A DNA stretch of 64,000 nucleotides from Brachionus manjavacas (Eukaryota > Rotifera > Eurotatoria > Ploima > Brachionidae): NCBI GenBank assembly GCA_019054805.1, contig JAHQIY010000015.1, positions 318,001 through 382,000 of the forward strand, written 5' to 3'. Below are positions 1 through 12,270 of the stretch, in pieces. Numbering within the stretch: the first letter of the stretch is position 1; every line of letters starts with the position of its first letter. The position numbers and the translations under genes are program-made. The notes beneath the pieces are model-generated. The model ran no database searches. It was not told the DNA's origin and worked only from the letters and a program-made list of their open reading frames with translations.

Positions 1-1439
1 TTTCAATTAATACTTAAAATACCGATTTATTTTATTTAGGCATTGCGAATTTTAGAACAAAAAAAGACTAAACAGTAAAAAAAATTAAAAACTTTTTTTC
101 CATTAAGCTGGTATTCGGTCAATAGAATAAATTTTTTTAAATAATTTTTTTAATTTTTAGAATTTTAATTTAATAAGAAAAATAATCTTTAATTTTTTTA
201 GTTTTTTACTGTAACAATGTATTTTTTTGAAAAATACCTTTTTTTTTCAAAAATTTAATTTGCTATAAATAAAATTTTTTTTTTGAATTCATGAAATTAA
301 ATAGACAATACGATTTTTAATAGACATAGTATATAATTAAAAGATATTCATAGAAGAAGTTTAATTTTTTTAAGACTTTTTAGAAGGATTAACTCCAAAA
401 TCATTAGTTGGGTCATTCAAGATCCAAAAATCACAATTTATTATACACATTTAAAGCTCTTTATTAAAGCATTTAAAGCTCTTTTTCTAAGCTACATAAT
501 GTTGTATATATTTATTTTTAAAAATAAAGTTTTATTAAATCTTACATCACTAAAATTCACCGGAAATGAAAAATTTTTTTAAATTTTCACTATTTTTGTA
601 TTTTGTCCTTGGTTTATTGCTAATCAAAAACCTAACAAACTTTTTTTGAACTTAATTTTTTTTTAACTGACTCTTAGGTCCTGAAATTTTGAAAAAAATG
701 TCAATTTTAATAAAAAAAATCTAAATTTTTAATTTTGTCATATTATTAGTTGATGTCTTGAATATTTCATCAACTTGAACTTATTAAAATTCATTTTACC
801 TTATTTGGTAATTTGCAAATGCATCTTTATTCTTTTAAAGAATCTTGTTACGTTCATGATTCAATATATAAGCAACTCTTTTTATTATTATATATCATCT
901 TATCATTAATAAAGAATTAGTTATAACAATCTTTCTTTTGTCCCATAATACATTACAGTTTTCACTAATTTATTAGGAAAAATAAAGTCACATGCTAAAA
1001 GTCATTATTTTTCCAACATAGTCGATTTTAGAAGCGAAATTTTTTAAATTAAATTAGCAGATGAAAATAAAAAATTCAAATAAGTTTAATTCGACCAAAT
1101 TATGAGAATAAGATTAAAGGGAATAAGATTGGGATAATGAAAGATCTCTTTTTCTTTTTTTATTTTTTATCTTTTTTTACAAGATAAAATATCTATTAAA
1201 AAATTAAAATTTTTCTACTACAAAATAGTACTAATGGTTTGAAAAAAACTGAAAACAGTTCAGTGAGCAATTTTGAAAAGTTTAATTTAGAAAATAAAAA
1301 AATAAAACAAATTCAAAATTTATCATCCGGCTTTCATGTTAAATAAGTTAAAAATAAAATAATAATTGAAAAATTAACACTAAAAAATAAATTTTACAGT
1401 ATTGATTTTGATTGATGTTTATGGTAACTTTCAGACTTG
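1..1439. other. AT-rich non-coding stretch
   Basis: No open frame of credible length and no recognisable family is seen on either strand. The stretch consists of A/T homopolymer runs and simple-sequence drift. It could hold 3' exons of the leftward-reading WD40 gene (2712-7690), but I found none. Confidence 0.6.
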
Positions 1440-1628
1440 TTTTTAAGTAGTGTTGCAGCGATTAATGATATTTAACGGTCGTCGATTTTCGATTATTTTA
1501 AGATTTTAATCGATTAATCGTCGATTTAATCGCCCGAAAATGCATAAAAAATGCAAAAAAAATTTTTTTTTGTTGAATGATTTAAACAAATTAGAAAAAA
1601 AAAATAATTATAAAAAAAAAGGTATATT

Positions 1629-1823
1629 TTATTTTACATTTCTCAATTTGTTAATATTATGCATGAGAAAAATAAGAGAGTAAAAGTTCTTTGGATTAAG
1701 CCTTGATCTTTTTTTGGAAAGTATCTCTCCGGCTTTTGAAAAAATTCTTTCGCTGGTGCACTTGTTGCCGGAATAGAAAGATATTTTTTAGTTAAATTAT
1801 ATAAGTTAGGAAATGAAAATTTG
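1629..1823 (-). pseudogene. hAT transposase C-terminal dimerisation fragment, frameshifted
   Basis: Minus-strand translation shows the conserved hAT C-terminal block in two frames: KKYLSIPATSAP in one frame, then SERIFSKAGEILSKKRSRL in another, followed by LMHN and a stop at 1629-1631. The shift falls inside the most conserved motif, around 1755. This is family homology read by eye, and the motif is very characteristic of hAT elements (hATC dimerisation domain). Confidence 0.8.
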
Positions 1824-2048
1824 TTATTTTATGTTAAATGTTAATTTATTCTGACTTGAAGCATTTAAAGTAGCTTGTTTTGATTTATCTTGAGAAGATT
1901 TAATTGACATAAACTCTTGATAGTGATCAGCTTCTAAATGGTTCCATAAATTTGTAGTATTGTTTTTTCTCAAAATTGATGAATCTTTCTCTGTTTTAGT
2001 TTTTAGGCATATTTGACAGATACCGATTGTAGGATTGTCAGGATTCAA
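1824..2048 (-). pseudogene. hAT transposase N-terminus, BED-type zinc finger
   Basis: A 74-aa frame carries C-x2-C near residue 11 and H-x4-H near residue 37 (HLEADH), the spacing of a BED finger that binds transposon ends. It stops directly before the retained C-terminal fragment of the same transposase. The catalytic domain normally lying between them is deleted, so this cannot be a working transposase. Confidence 0.8.
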
Positions 2049-2580
2049 TTTAAAATATCTTCAAACAAGAGAAGAGAAAGGTGAACTCATATTTATTTTT
2101 AAAGAATAATTTAATAAACAAAAACTAAATTGAAAAACTAATTGAACGAATTTTATGTGAATTTTTTATAATAGAAAAAAGAAGCGCCAAAATTCATGAT
2201 AAGAAAATATAGAATTGATATTAATTGATCGCGATTTTGGACATCATGATCGATCGATTTCGATTTGAAAAATCGCGCGCGATTAATCGAAATCGCTGCA
2301 ACACTATTTTTAAGTCACAGTTTTAAGTCTAAGTCACAAAAATTTAAGTCAAAGTTATGACTTGACTTTAATTTTTTTTTTTTAAGTCAAAGTCAATGAC
2401 TTACGTAAAAATTACCAAAAACATCATTTAAAATCAATACTGTATGCATTTAAAGAAATATTATGTAATGGATTGTTTTATTCTCGATCTCGTTGTATTG
2501 TGTTATGTTTTTTTTTTTTTTTTTTTAGATCTGTCTATATTTAAATAGAAAACTATTAATAACTTTGTTTATGTAACTAG

Positions 2581-2690
2581 ATTTCAATGCATTTAGCTAC
2601 CATAGACGTCTTCCTAGTAAGACGTCTCCGCAAGCATGCTTGCCGTAGCTTATTTATTATTATTATTATTATTATTATTCTCTATTCTAA
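2581..2690 (+). mobile_element. 3' end of a LINE with (ATT)n tail
   Basis: A segment containing CGCAAGCATGCTTGCCGTAG followed by a (TTA)n/(ATT)n run closely matches the end of the LINE at 60820-60912, which ends GCAAGCCTGCTTGCTGTAG plus a TTTA-type tail. This is a 5'-truncated copy of that family. It lies directly beyond the apparent end of the WD40 gene and may have replaced or displaced its last exons. Confidence 0.65.
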
Positions 2691-2711
2691 TAATAAAAAG
2701 ATTTTCAAAAT

Positions 2712-5700
2712 TTATCTAATTAAATTACCGTGTTTGTGAGCAATAAATTCGGCACAAAGTCGTCCACTATTAACTTCCCATAATCTGACCCATCCATTGC
2801 CACCACAAGAAATCAGATTACAGTTTTTTCCATGTGTTCTAGTGTTCAAAAATTTCACACAAGTAATAGCAAAGCCAAAGTCGTTCTTAATAAAAAAATA
2901 AACATATTAAATTAAAGTTTTTTATAAACTGGGGATATTTTAAAACGGGGTAAGCTTTATCGTTTGGGCATGCTAAAAAAAAAGTGATTAAAAAAATTTC
3001 ATGCATCCTAAAAATAAAAAGCATTAAATCCTTGGGCATAAAAGTGACCAAATTCAAAATAATGTGATCAATTTTTATTTGTATTTTGTATTACCTGTTT
3101 GATAAACCTCTGTACATATAATTTAAAAAATCAATTATTAATCCTGGCTATTAATAAAACCCTTGCCGAAAAATTATAAAAAAATATACCTCAGTGTCAA
3201 CTACCGGCTCGACTTTTGAAAACCGCCTTCCAAGTGATTTGTAATTTTTGCTAGTTCTAGCAGCCATGTTCGGCTCCTTAAGCCACTTATTATTTATTAA
3301 ATTCAAAAAAATATAAGAAAATTTACAAATTTAGCGCTCAGAACTCTTTTTCTAGCAGATAAATGTCTGATAGGATGCTCAGTTACCGAATTCCATATGA
3401 CAATATCACCATCAAAACCACCAGTGGCCAAAAGCATAGGCGGATTTAGCATTATATCAGCACAAAGAATGTCTTCTTCGTGTTCTTCTTTTCCTTTCCA
3501 ATCAGTCGGCTTGATTATGTTGTTATCCATTGTGTTATCACGGAATATAGTGATTGCCTTTTGCCACCCGACTGCCACAATGCGTCTTTTAAGACTCAGT
3601 ATTTGTCCTACCTCACAATTTTGTCCACTATTTGCCTCTAATTTGTGATAGCAGTTTCCGTTCAGGTCCCAAATTTTGATAAGTCCATCGGACGCAGCGG
3701 TCAAAATGCGTGTCTTGGTCTCATCAAAATCCATGGTTATCACTTCGTAATTGTCATGCAGTTCGCTAAATGTTTTGACTCGCTGGCCACTCTCCAGCAG
3801 CCACATGTACATTGTTCCGTCCTGGGACACACTCACTACTTGATTCATGTTTTTGTTGTATTTGGCACACACGACCGAGTTCGAATGGGACATAACTCGG
3901 TCGGTTATTTCAGGTTTTATTTCCATCATTAGCAGTGTGTACCGGAATGCGATGAAAAATCTCATTGTCGACTCGTCATAAAAACAAGATGTGTCGACTA
4001 AGAGAAAAAAAAAAATTTGTTAGTAACAAATATTGCTAAAACATACCATCAGGACCTTTGGGGAAAATGTTAGGTATGCGCTGGATACATATTTGAAGCT
4101 GCACGTTCCAAATGCGGATTAGTCTGTCTGCTGAAAAAGTTATGAGTTGAGAACGGGCTGGCATGAAGCGGACGGCTAGCACCATAGCCGAGTGGCCTTT
4201 CAGAATTCCGTTTGGCTCATGGACATACGGATTGAACAAGTTTACTAAAGTGTTCTGGTTAGCTGTGGCAATTATTTTCAAATTTTCATCATAGTCAAAT
4301 CCGTTCACTCCGCCATTAGAAACATTCATGTGAGTCCTAGAAAAAGTTCATTAAGCCTTTTCTGGTAAGTGCGCATTTTTCAACATCTAAAGGATGTTCT
4401 CATTTCAGGAAGTTACACAAAAGCATGCTACGATATTTACTCAATAGTCTACCAGGTATTAATCACTTACACTTTTTCGAATTGTCTTATTGGTACAGAG
4501 TAATTTCTTTTTATTATTAATTAAGTAAATAAAATTTTATTAACAAATTTTCTTTTTATTCAGCTTTAATTTTTTTTTATTAATTTAATCAAAATAGAAT
4601 TTACTTACACTTTTACTTGAGAACTTTTTTTTACAAACCAGCCGATTGTAAGTGATTGTTTGTTTGATGTGGCACAACTTACTATTGCGTCAAGATTTTT
4701 TATCCATCTAACTTGAATTTTATTTAAAAAATTTACTATTTGTTTTATTTTATTTTTAAAATACCTTGTCTAACCCAAGCGTTGTGTCCTTTGTAATTCA
4801 TGTATACAGCATTTTTATACTTTTCTTTAATTTCGTTTATAGAAATGTCCAGTGAAGTATCTAAATTAAAAAGAATAGAAAGAACAATATTTTTATTTGT
4901 CGTTTGGCAAACATATTTTTTAATAAAGCTTCTTTCTTAAAGACTTAAAAATATTTAGAATTAGTAATCCATAATGGATTTTTTTTGAATTTTACATTGT
5001 GAGGTAAGCTCAAAATTTAAAACCTTCTTTAATCAAAATTATTATGTGAATGTATTTTTTAAATTTTAAAGAATTATTGATAAAAAATTTCGATCTGTTA
5101 TTAAAAGAAGTAAAATAAATGAAGTTTTTTTTATTTCATTATTTTTAAATTAAATCATTGAAATTCCTTTTTTTTTGGAGACAGAAAAACCTGAAAATGT
5201 ATTTCTGAGCGTTTGAGCTTATCAACAATGCTGTATTTTATTAATTGTTAGCCATAGTCAATGTATGAATTTTCCCAAACATAGAATTGAATCTGGTGGG
5301 TTTCTCACATTTAAGGATCCTACATGGTTTTATGCCTAGAAAATCATGTACAACAAATTTAATTGAATGTATTTATTATATTTTAAGGAATCCTTATTAG
5401 AAACAACCTGAAATTTGATGATCAATGTCAAACTGAATGCTTGGTATATTGAAGAAAACTTATAAAACACGTTATAATATCGTTGATATAATTATCTTGT
5501 TTTTCATTTCTATTTTTCTGTTAGCAATAGGCTTCATATACCAGTTTATACTATCCATTTTATGTAGGTCTTTAAAGTTCACGAAATTCAAAACTTTAGT
5601 GCTATCTGAATTTCACATTTTTGACTCAAAATTCGTAATCTACGCCCTCAAAAACCCCAAAAAATAAATTTTTTTGAAGGGGGCAAAAAAAAAATTTTTT

Positions 5701-7690
5701 ACACCCAGGGTTCCAAAGATAGCAAACCCTTTAAAAAGTTGTTGTTCTTTAAGACTCAAAATCTCAAAGATAAAACTTAAATATTCTAAAAAAGTATATA
5801 TATTCGAAAGAGCATAAAATTCTCTACATACTAATGTAATTTAGAAAAAAAAAGGGTGTGGCGGTTTTTGTTGGCTAAAAAAAGGAAAAAAATGTGTTTT
5901 TTCTGGTTTAAATCGTATCTCCTCCGAGGGATCAATTATGACCCGATTTTTTTTTTTTTTTTTTAAACTGGTATATGAAGCCTATTGCTAACAGAAAAAT
6001 AGAAATGAAAAACAAGATAATTATATCAAAGAATTAGTAAAATCAAATCAACAACGATCAAACTTTTTCAATAACAGAATAGTCAATGTCTGGAACAATC
6101 TCAACCTCAATATTTCAAATGAGGTTGAGATAGGAAACAAGTTAGACTTTATTGAGTTTTACTAAATGCAAGGTAAATATGAGCTCGGAGAAAGTTCAGT
6201 AAAAAGAATTTAGAGTGAGAGGTAAATGCAAAATACACTAAATAGTTTCAAAGTGTGTATTGACAAAGAAGTGGTTCGAGTGGTGAAAGCAACAATGGCC
6301 AGATGGCAACTGCAATGGCCAGCGGAAGCTTACGCTGGTGGTATAGACATTTCTTTACTGCAGCTTTCATTAATACTGCTAATACTAAATTAAAAAAAAA
6401 CAAGGAAGATAGAAATAAATTTTAAAGAATTAGTTGAATTAATTTCAACACCAAAAAAGCTGCCATTTACCATTTGGTTTATTTTGGTTCTTCATATCAT
6501 TGGCATTTGTAGCGGGTCTTTCGAACAAGGATATTGTGGCCGAGTTGAAAAATATTTTATGAATGTATCCGGCAGTGTCTCCCCAGGTCAAAATTGAATC
6601 GTTTGGATTATTCAGATCGAACCAGTAGTCCAAGCATAGTGGAGTAGCCTTGAGATTATAAATTCTATATTGACAATTAAACTCTAGCTTGGTATTCAAT
6701 TCATATATTGCTAATTAAATAGAATTATTAAATGAATCAAATAAAAATTTAGCAACAAAAAAATATTTTACTTATTTCTTTGGTTGTCAAAGCTAGGACT
6801 ATCTTGTTGGCGTTCTGTAAGTGCACAAAATCAGTCACCCACAAATCTTTGGACCTGCACGAGTCGGTGTGTATGCGCGCATGATTAGTCATGTTCAAAT
6901 TGCGGTCGAACAAGCAGCAGGTGCCTTCTTTGCTTATGGTCAAGTAGCGGGTTAGATTTTTGGCATATTCAATACGCTTAATGGAATCTCGATGCGAACT
7001 TACAATTAATTTATTTAAAAAAAATAAATAAAAAATCTTAATTTACTTATAAATATTTTTGACCGGCTTCCAATTAGGTATGGAAAAAGCCTTTATTTTA
7101 TCATCAGATTCATAAAGCATAATTAAAAGATAAGTGGTAAATTTGTCCCAATCCACGTAGCCCGACTGGGTTACATCAATATTATCAAATAACTCTTCAT
7201 ACTATAAAATATTTTGATTAAAGAGTCTAATTTAGGCAATAAACCATTTAAAAACCTCTGATTCGGTTCCAATAGTCAAATTGTTGTTAAGCACGCTGAC
7301 AAACTCTTCTTTGTTCAATTGGTACAGTTCTTCTTGGTCATTTTGAAAGCTCTAAAAATAAAATAAAAAGAAAATGATTTAAAAATTTATTATTTACATC
7401 GAAAACAATTTTTAGTATCTCCAGGTCCTTTATTCCGAGTTTAAATTCCAATTGAATATTGCTTAGATTTTCCTCTTTCATATTGTTGTCGTTGATTGTC
7501 ACTTGAACTTTGCTCATACTTGGTTCTCTGAGAAAAAAAAACAACTAAATTTCACTATTCAACGTAGGAGATTAAATTACTTGTTGCCAAGATTGGGAGA
7601 TATATTTAAATTAGTCTGGGCTGGTGTAGCGTACATGTTCACCGATGATTTTGTATGCAGAATTGATTCATTAGAGCTTTTTCTCGACAT
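2712..7690 (-). CDS. WD40-repeat / EF-hand protein, WDR49-WDR64-WDY family
   Basis: This is a likely axonemal or ciliary scaffold protein by family. Twelve exons can be chained in phase: 7690-7581, 7527-7398, 7351-7256, 7201-7047, 6998-6772, 6710-6471, 4860-4765, 4711-4609, 4336-4047, 3997-3327, 3285-3190 and 2885-2712, giving about 795 aa. The N-terminal third has a degenerate EF-hand (DVTQSGYVDWDKF, Lys where Glu is usual). WD repeats follow, with motifs such as DGTMYMWLLESG, DGLIKIWDL, DGDIVIWN and GNGWVRLWEV. The segment MSHSNSVVCAKYNKNMNQVVS matches the family well. The start is the ATG at 7690. The 3' end is uncertain: frame read-through gives a stop at 2714-2712, but a possible donor (GGTAATT) at 2728 would continue the gene to the left. 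Vertebrate relatives are longer, so C-terminal repeats may be lost or unseen. Confidence 0.85.
5483..6029. repeat. Foldback: perfect 66-bp inverted repeats inside a WD40-gene intron
   Basis: The segment 5483-5548 is the exact reverse complement of 5964-6029 (arm starts TTGATATAATTATCTTG and ends CCAGTTTA). The spacer is about 415 bp. No target-site duplication is seen at the outer ends. The right arm abuts a LINE reading frame, so the arm may derive from LINE sequence. A 76-aa frame over the left arm is not credible as a gene. Confidence 0.85.
6030..6167 (+). mobile_element. LINE reverse-transcriptase C-terminal fragment in intron
   Basis: A plus-strand frame reads NNRIVNVWNNLNLNISNEV and ends IEFY-stop. 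This is the conserved extreme C-terminus of many non-LTR retrotransposon polyproteins. It lies antisense within the long intron (4861-6470) of the WD40 gene and starts exactly at the end of the foldback arm. Confidence 0.7.
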
Positions 7691-9960
7691 TTTTGGCTCA
7701 TTAAATCATAAGGTAATGGAAAAAATATCGAAAAAAAAACAAACTGAGTGCTAGTTTGTTATGAGAAGGGAAACCTTAGCGAAAATCTTGAATTACAACA
7801 TAAAAAAAAGCTAATTAGAATTTTATATTATTCAATATTTGTTCTGAATTAACTTTTTAGGAAATTTTCCTTGACATCAAGTTTACATGGTTACCGAAAA
7901 ACGGTGTTTTTTTTTTAATGAAAAAAGTGTAGTGATTAAGATTGGAGATTGTTTTTTTTTCCGGATTAGAAACCTAAGTCAAATTATTAATCTCAAATGT
8001 ACTAGACTACGAGTCTAATGAGAAACATAAACATAATTTAAATATTTAAATCAATAATTGTTTGTTTATTAAACCTTTTATTCAAATTTGTATTTATTTA
8101 GAAAAATTTAAATATTTAAATTTAAATGACATTAAAATGTTGAATAAAAAATTAAAATTAAACAGTTTCTAGTTTTTCTTTATTATTTTTTGTTTTATCT
8201 GTGCCGAGCTAAAGGTCCTTCAGATTAAAAAAAAAAAAAATTCAGACAAAATAAAATAATAATGTAAAGAAAAAATATAAGAAAAATTAAAATAAGTTAA
8301 AATATAGACAATTAAAAATTGATAAATTGTAAGAGGTGACATGTGCAAAGTATTTAAGTATTGAACAGTTCAGGAAAGAAAGAAGAAATAGTAAGATAGC
8401 AATTACACAATGGAGTTGGGTATTCAACATTCCTTGATTCAAAACCCAAAAGTTGACTAATAACCAGACTTAAAGTGACACTAACTGTTGAGATTTCCGA
8501 ATGACATCTATTTTAAAAATTTATTTGATTGATTATAGATCTTTTTTTTAATTAATAAACTCAATCATATTCTGGTTTCACGTAAGAATGATCAAATAAA
8601 TAGTGAATTTTAATTTTAAAATAGGGACAAGTGTAATATAAAGGTGATGAACAACAAAAACTTAATCATTTTTATTACAATACATGGTAAACATCTGAAC
8701 AGTACTGACATAAAGTGAAATCTAGAAATTGTCCAATGTTCAAACTTAAATGGTATTACAAAAAACGACAGCATCAACTAATACAGCTTCTACTGCTTTT
8801 TGATAGTTCAGCTTTCAAGTCCCGTCTAGAAAAACTTTTCCAGATCGCTTTAATTTGCATCTATGGGGCCGAATTTATAATACTTGATCTCTGCTTGACC
8901 TAAAGAGCTGCAAAGCTTCTTATGAGAATTAAATATCTTTCTTTTGAAGAAATTTTATTAATTTTGGAACTATCGACTCGTCAAAAAAGAAGGAAGATGA
9001 AAGGATACTTTAACTTATTGAAAGATCTGGTCATTCGCTGGCAGTGCTTACAAGCTTACAAGTTTACCGAAGTGTGAAATTCAAATACAAATTGGACAAA
9101 AATTCTTCTTTTATTGATAAATTAAGATTAACTATATTTTAAAAAATAATACAACAAAGTACTTGCCCTAATACCTTTTTGCCTAAAATAATATTTTTTA
9201 ATGTTAAATGAACAAAAAATATCAATAAGATTTAAATTGATAATTGATTTGATTTACAAAAAAAAGAAAATTAATATTTTGTTTTAGGTTAAAAAAGTGT
9301 AATAAAGTATTCAGCAGGATTTTTTTAAATATTATCAATTATCTTTAATTTTAATTAACAAAAAAAGGAAAAATTTTTGTAAATTGGTATCTGAATTCCA
9401 CAATATCCAAGTCTACTGAAGAATCTGAAGGTCCAGTAAGTTGTATCAGTGAAGAACAAATAGATTGGTGAAATAAATTCCCTCAAAGGGAGCATTTTCT
9501 ATCAAACAGAACGGTAAACAATTCGAATCACTTACTGGGTGACATTTTTAAAAGAAAATCTCCAAGGCTTAATGAGATAATAAAAATAAATATGACTCTA
9601 TTCGAAAAGCTATCATGGTAAAGCAGGATAGAGCTTGTCAGATTTTAAAAGGATTTTTGAAAATTTTATTTTATTTTCTCAGAATGTGTTAATCATTTTT
9701 TTTTATTATTTTAGAATTTATTTTAACAATTTTTTAATAATTATATAAGATTTATATGAAAAAAGCTCTTTTCAAATTTTCAAGTTTATTTAAAAAAATA
9801 TTTGTTTAAAAGAAAACTATACGTCTTGAGAGTAAAATATCATTTGACAGAGAGGTTTCTTAGCTATTAATAGCAGCTTATCGTAAGCGATCACTTTACC
9901 TGTATATTTAAATTAAAAAAATTCGAAATATTTATTTACGGATAAAACATTTTATTTAAT
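7691..9960. other. Intergenic, AT-rich, with LINE tail
   Basis: No gene is supported. The only recognisable item is a decayed LINE 3' end near 8200-8450. A 62-aa frame near 8715 has no family features. Confidence 0.5.
8196..8450 (-). mobile_element. Decayed 3' end of LINE family A
   Basis: The block GCCGAGCTAAAGGTCCTTCAG, an A-rich tract, then AGAAATAGTAAGATAGCAATTACACAATGGAGTTGGGTATTC parallels the minus-strand LINE at 58370-58660 almost base for base. Only the 3' untranslated region and the very end of the coding part remain. Confidence 0.65.
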
Positions 9961-12270
9961 TTATAAATATGTTGAGTTTTTATTTAAATTTTTGAATATA
10001 TGGTACTGTGGTGGTACTGAGAAAAATATATACAAGCTTAAAGCGATCAGGACAATTAGAAATAGATTAATATTGAGGATTATTTTTGATTTTTTTGATT
10101 GATTTAATGAGTAAAAGTTTTCTATTCTGCGCTTTGCCTCTGATTGTTTTTGTGCTTGGAATTTGTTGGGGCCCGGCTTATCCGCTTGTTGACTTAGCTC
10201 TTCAAATCCGCACACAAAATTCAAAAATCCACTCATACACTCACTTTTCTCTCCATCCTCGATCTCCACTTCTTTGCATGACTTAAGCTCTATTTCATTT
10301 AAAATCACTTCCGAATTTTGATCCATTGATTGATTCAAAAGTCTATAGTCATCGGTCTCATCAGGACGCTTATCTGAAATCATCCTCGTCCAGTAAGTTG
10401 TCCGAATTAGCTAAATAGAAAAAAATTAATAATTTTTTTTTTTCTTAATTTTATTTAACTTACTCTAAAATTCTCTAATTTTCCGCTTAATAAACTTATA
10501 ATTATCATTGACAAAACAGTTATCCAAAAAAGCACAACAGCAAAATAAAGATAGTGGAACTTGGAATAAAAAAAAAATTTATAAATGTTAATAATTGATT
10601 TTAAAATCTACATTTTTAACAAAAAATGGCCTGTCATCTACTTCGCCACATGGCTTTTCAAAGTAGATAAAGTCCAAAAACATGCGCACTATACCAACAG
10701 CCATGCCAATCATTAGACTCCAAAATGCACCTTTTTCATTAGCTCTTTTCCACAAAACGGCTAGTAAATAAACCGCGGCAATCGGCGGTGACAAATAGGC
10801 AGCCACACTTTGGATATAAATGTACAGCTGAGCTCCTTGCATATTTTTTATCACCGGAATCCAGACTATTCCGACAACGACCATGAAAAGAACAAACAAC
10901 CTGCCAACTATCATTAGCTGTTTGTTCGAAGGGTTTTTTTTAAGCTGAGAGTAAATGTCCACTGTGAAAAGAGTGGACGAACTGTTGAATATTGAAGTCA
11001 GATCGGACATCAAAGCGGCCAGCATGACAGCTAGCATTACGCCTTTCAGACCTACAGGCATCACGTTCATAATCAGTACAGGATAAGCTATGTTGGAACA
11101 ACCGTTTGGGCTGCCACAAACCTCCATGCATGTTTGAGGATCACTGCATCCAACTGTGTCCGGAAACAGAGCTCGACTTTTTAAATAGACTTTAGTAAAA
11201 AAATTAATTTTTAATTTTACCTACCTTATCATGCCTGGGATGACAATCATAAAAAGAGGTAAAATTTTAAGATAGCCAGCTAGAAGAGTTCCACCTTGTG
11301 CATGAGACAAGCTTTTAGCGGCCAAGGTTCTTTGCACCATCATTTGGTCCGAACACCAGTACCAAATCGAACTGGGTGTTTGACCCAAAAAAAAACCAAG
11401 CCATGGCATGTCCGGATCGGACACATCGCGCAGTATCTGAAACGAGTTCTGCTTGGGCAAAGCGCATTCAATATTAGGCCGAGACATGTTTATGTTTGAA
11501 GTGTCCATGTACTTTAGGTACAAGTTTTGGTAGCCGCCTATTTTGTGGTAAGAAATTATCATGAGAGCCATGCCTCCAACGATCATGATCGCGGTCTGAA
11601 TAGTTTCAGTGTAAATAACCGCGGCTAAACCTCCTGTTATTGTGCATATACCGGTCATGCCAAGTACTAATAAGACCGAGTAGTACAAGTCCCAGCCTAA
11701 GGCTAACTTGATAAACAAGGCACCTGAATACAAGTTTACAGATATTTTTGTAAAAATATACAAGATCAGAGACAAAACAGATAAATAAATTCGGATGCGG
11801 TTTCCACCAAAGCGTTTGTTCATGTACTCGGGCAGGGTGGCAACACTGCTGGCTATGAAAACTGGCAAAAATACCCAGCCTAAAATTTGGATTATAACCA
11901 TGGCCTAAAAATTAAAAAAAAAAATATTTTCTGCTATTTAATTAAATTTAATTCTACATTTAGCTCAAAAGCGGCAACTCCAAGACCACTGGCAGCGCCT
12001 GAGCCTGCCAGTCCGATAAAATGCTCACTACCAATGTTGCTTGCGAACAAACTAGCACCCACAAACACCCATGTCATTTTGCGACCAGCCAGAAAATACG
12101 AGTCTACTGTGTTCCGTTTGTTCCTGATAGTACTCTAAATTTTAAGGTAATTCAAATAATTTAAAAATAAAAACTTTATTTACATAAACACTAGTTGCGA
12201 TAATTATCAAAAAATAAATGACTATAACTAAAATGTCCCATGGTGACAAAGTGTCGACTGGTTTATTCAT
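9961..12270 (-). CDS. Sodium/glucose cotransporter-like protein (SLC5/SGLT family)
   Basis: Plasma-membrane Na+-coupled solute symporter. Six exons join in phase: 12270-12184, 12134-11958, 11904-11225, 11176-10612, 10559-10464 and 10410-9961, giving 684 aa, the usual SGLT length. Motifs in order: [11 protein letters not shown], then [19 protein letters not shown] (the SGLT signature), [14 protein letters not shown], a Cys-rich loop ([17 protein letters not shown]), [26 protein letters not shown] and [10 protein letters not shown]. The protein has many hydrophobic helices, and a last membrane segment near the C-terminus follows a long charged cytoplasmic loop, as in SGLT1. The ATG at 12270 gives the short N-terminus typical of the family. 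SLC5A1, A2, A4, A9 and A11 are all possible equivalents; substrate cannot be read from sequence. No breaks are seen. Confidence 0.95.

Larger units (their letters stand above)
1448..2306 (-). mobile_element. Internally deleted hAT transposon (859 bp)
   Basis: Both ends read TAGTGTTGCAGCGATT inward, and the element is flanked by an identical 8-bp direct repeat TTTTTAAG (1440-1447 and 2307-2314). This is the hAT hallmark. The inside keeps only the two ends of a transposase on the minus strand: a BED zinc finger (1824-2048) and the C-terminal dimerisation motif (about 1629-1823). The catalytic core is missing. It is therefore a non-autonomous deletion derivative that could only move with enzyme supplied in trans. 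The intact target-site duplication suggests a fairly recent insertion. Confidence 0.9.

Noticed and set aside
2653..2680. (ATT)n run considered as a stand-alone microsatellite or CRISPR-like array
   Set aside because: It is the tail of a LINE copy; there are no spacers, and CRISPR arrays are not expected in an animal genome.
3397..3932. Plus-strand ORFs of 83 and 95 aa
   Set aside because: Antisense shadows of the large WD40 exon at 3327-3997.
5437..5667. 76-aa ORF in the WD40-gene intron
   Set aside because: It overlaps an arm of the inverted repeat, has no start context and no family features.
8715..8903. 62-aa plus-strand ORF
   Set aside because: Lies in repeat-rich intergenic DNA, with no motif and no splice or neighbour context.
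11887..12138. 83-aa plus-strand ORF
   Set aside because: Antisense shadow of SLC5 exon 2; no independent features.
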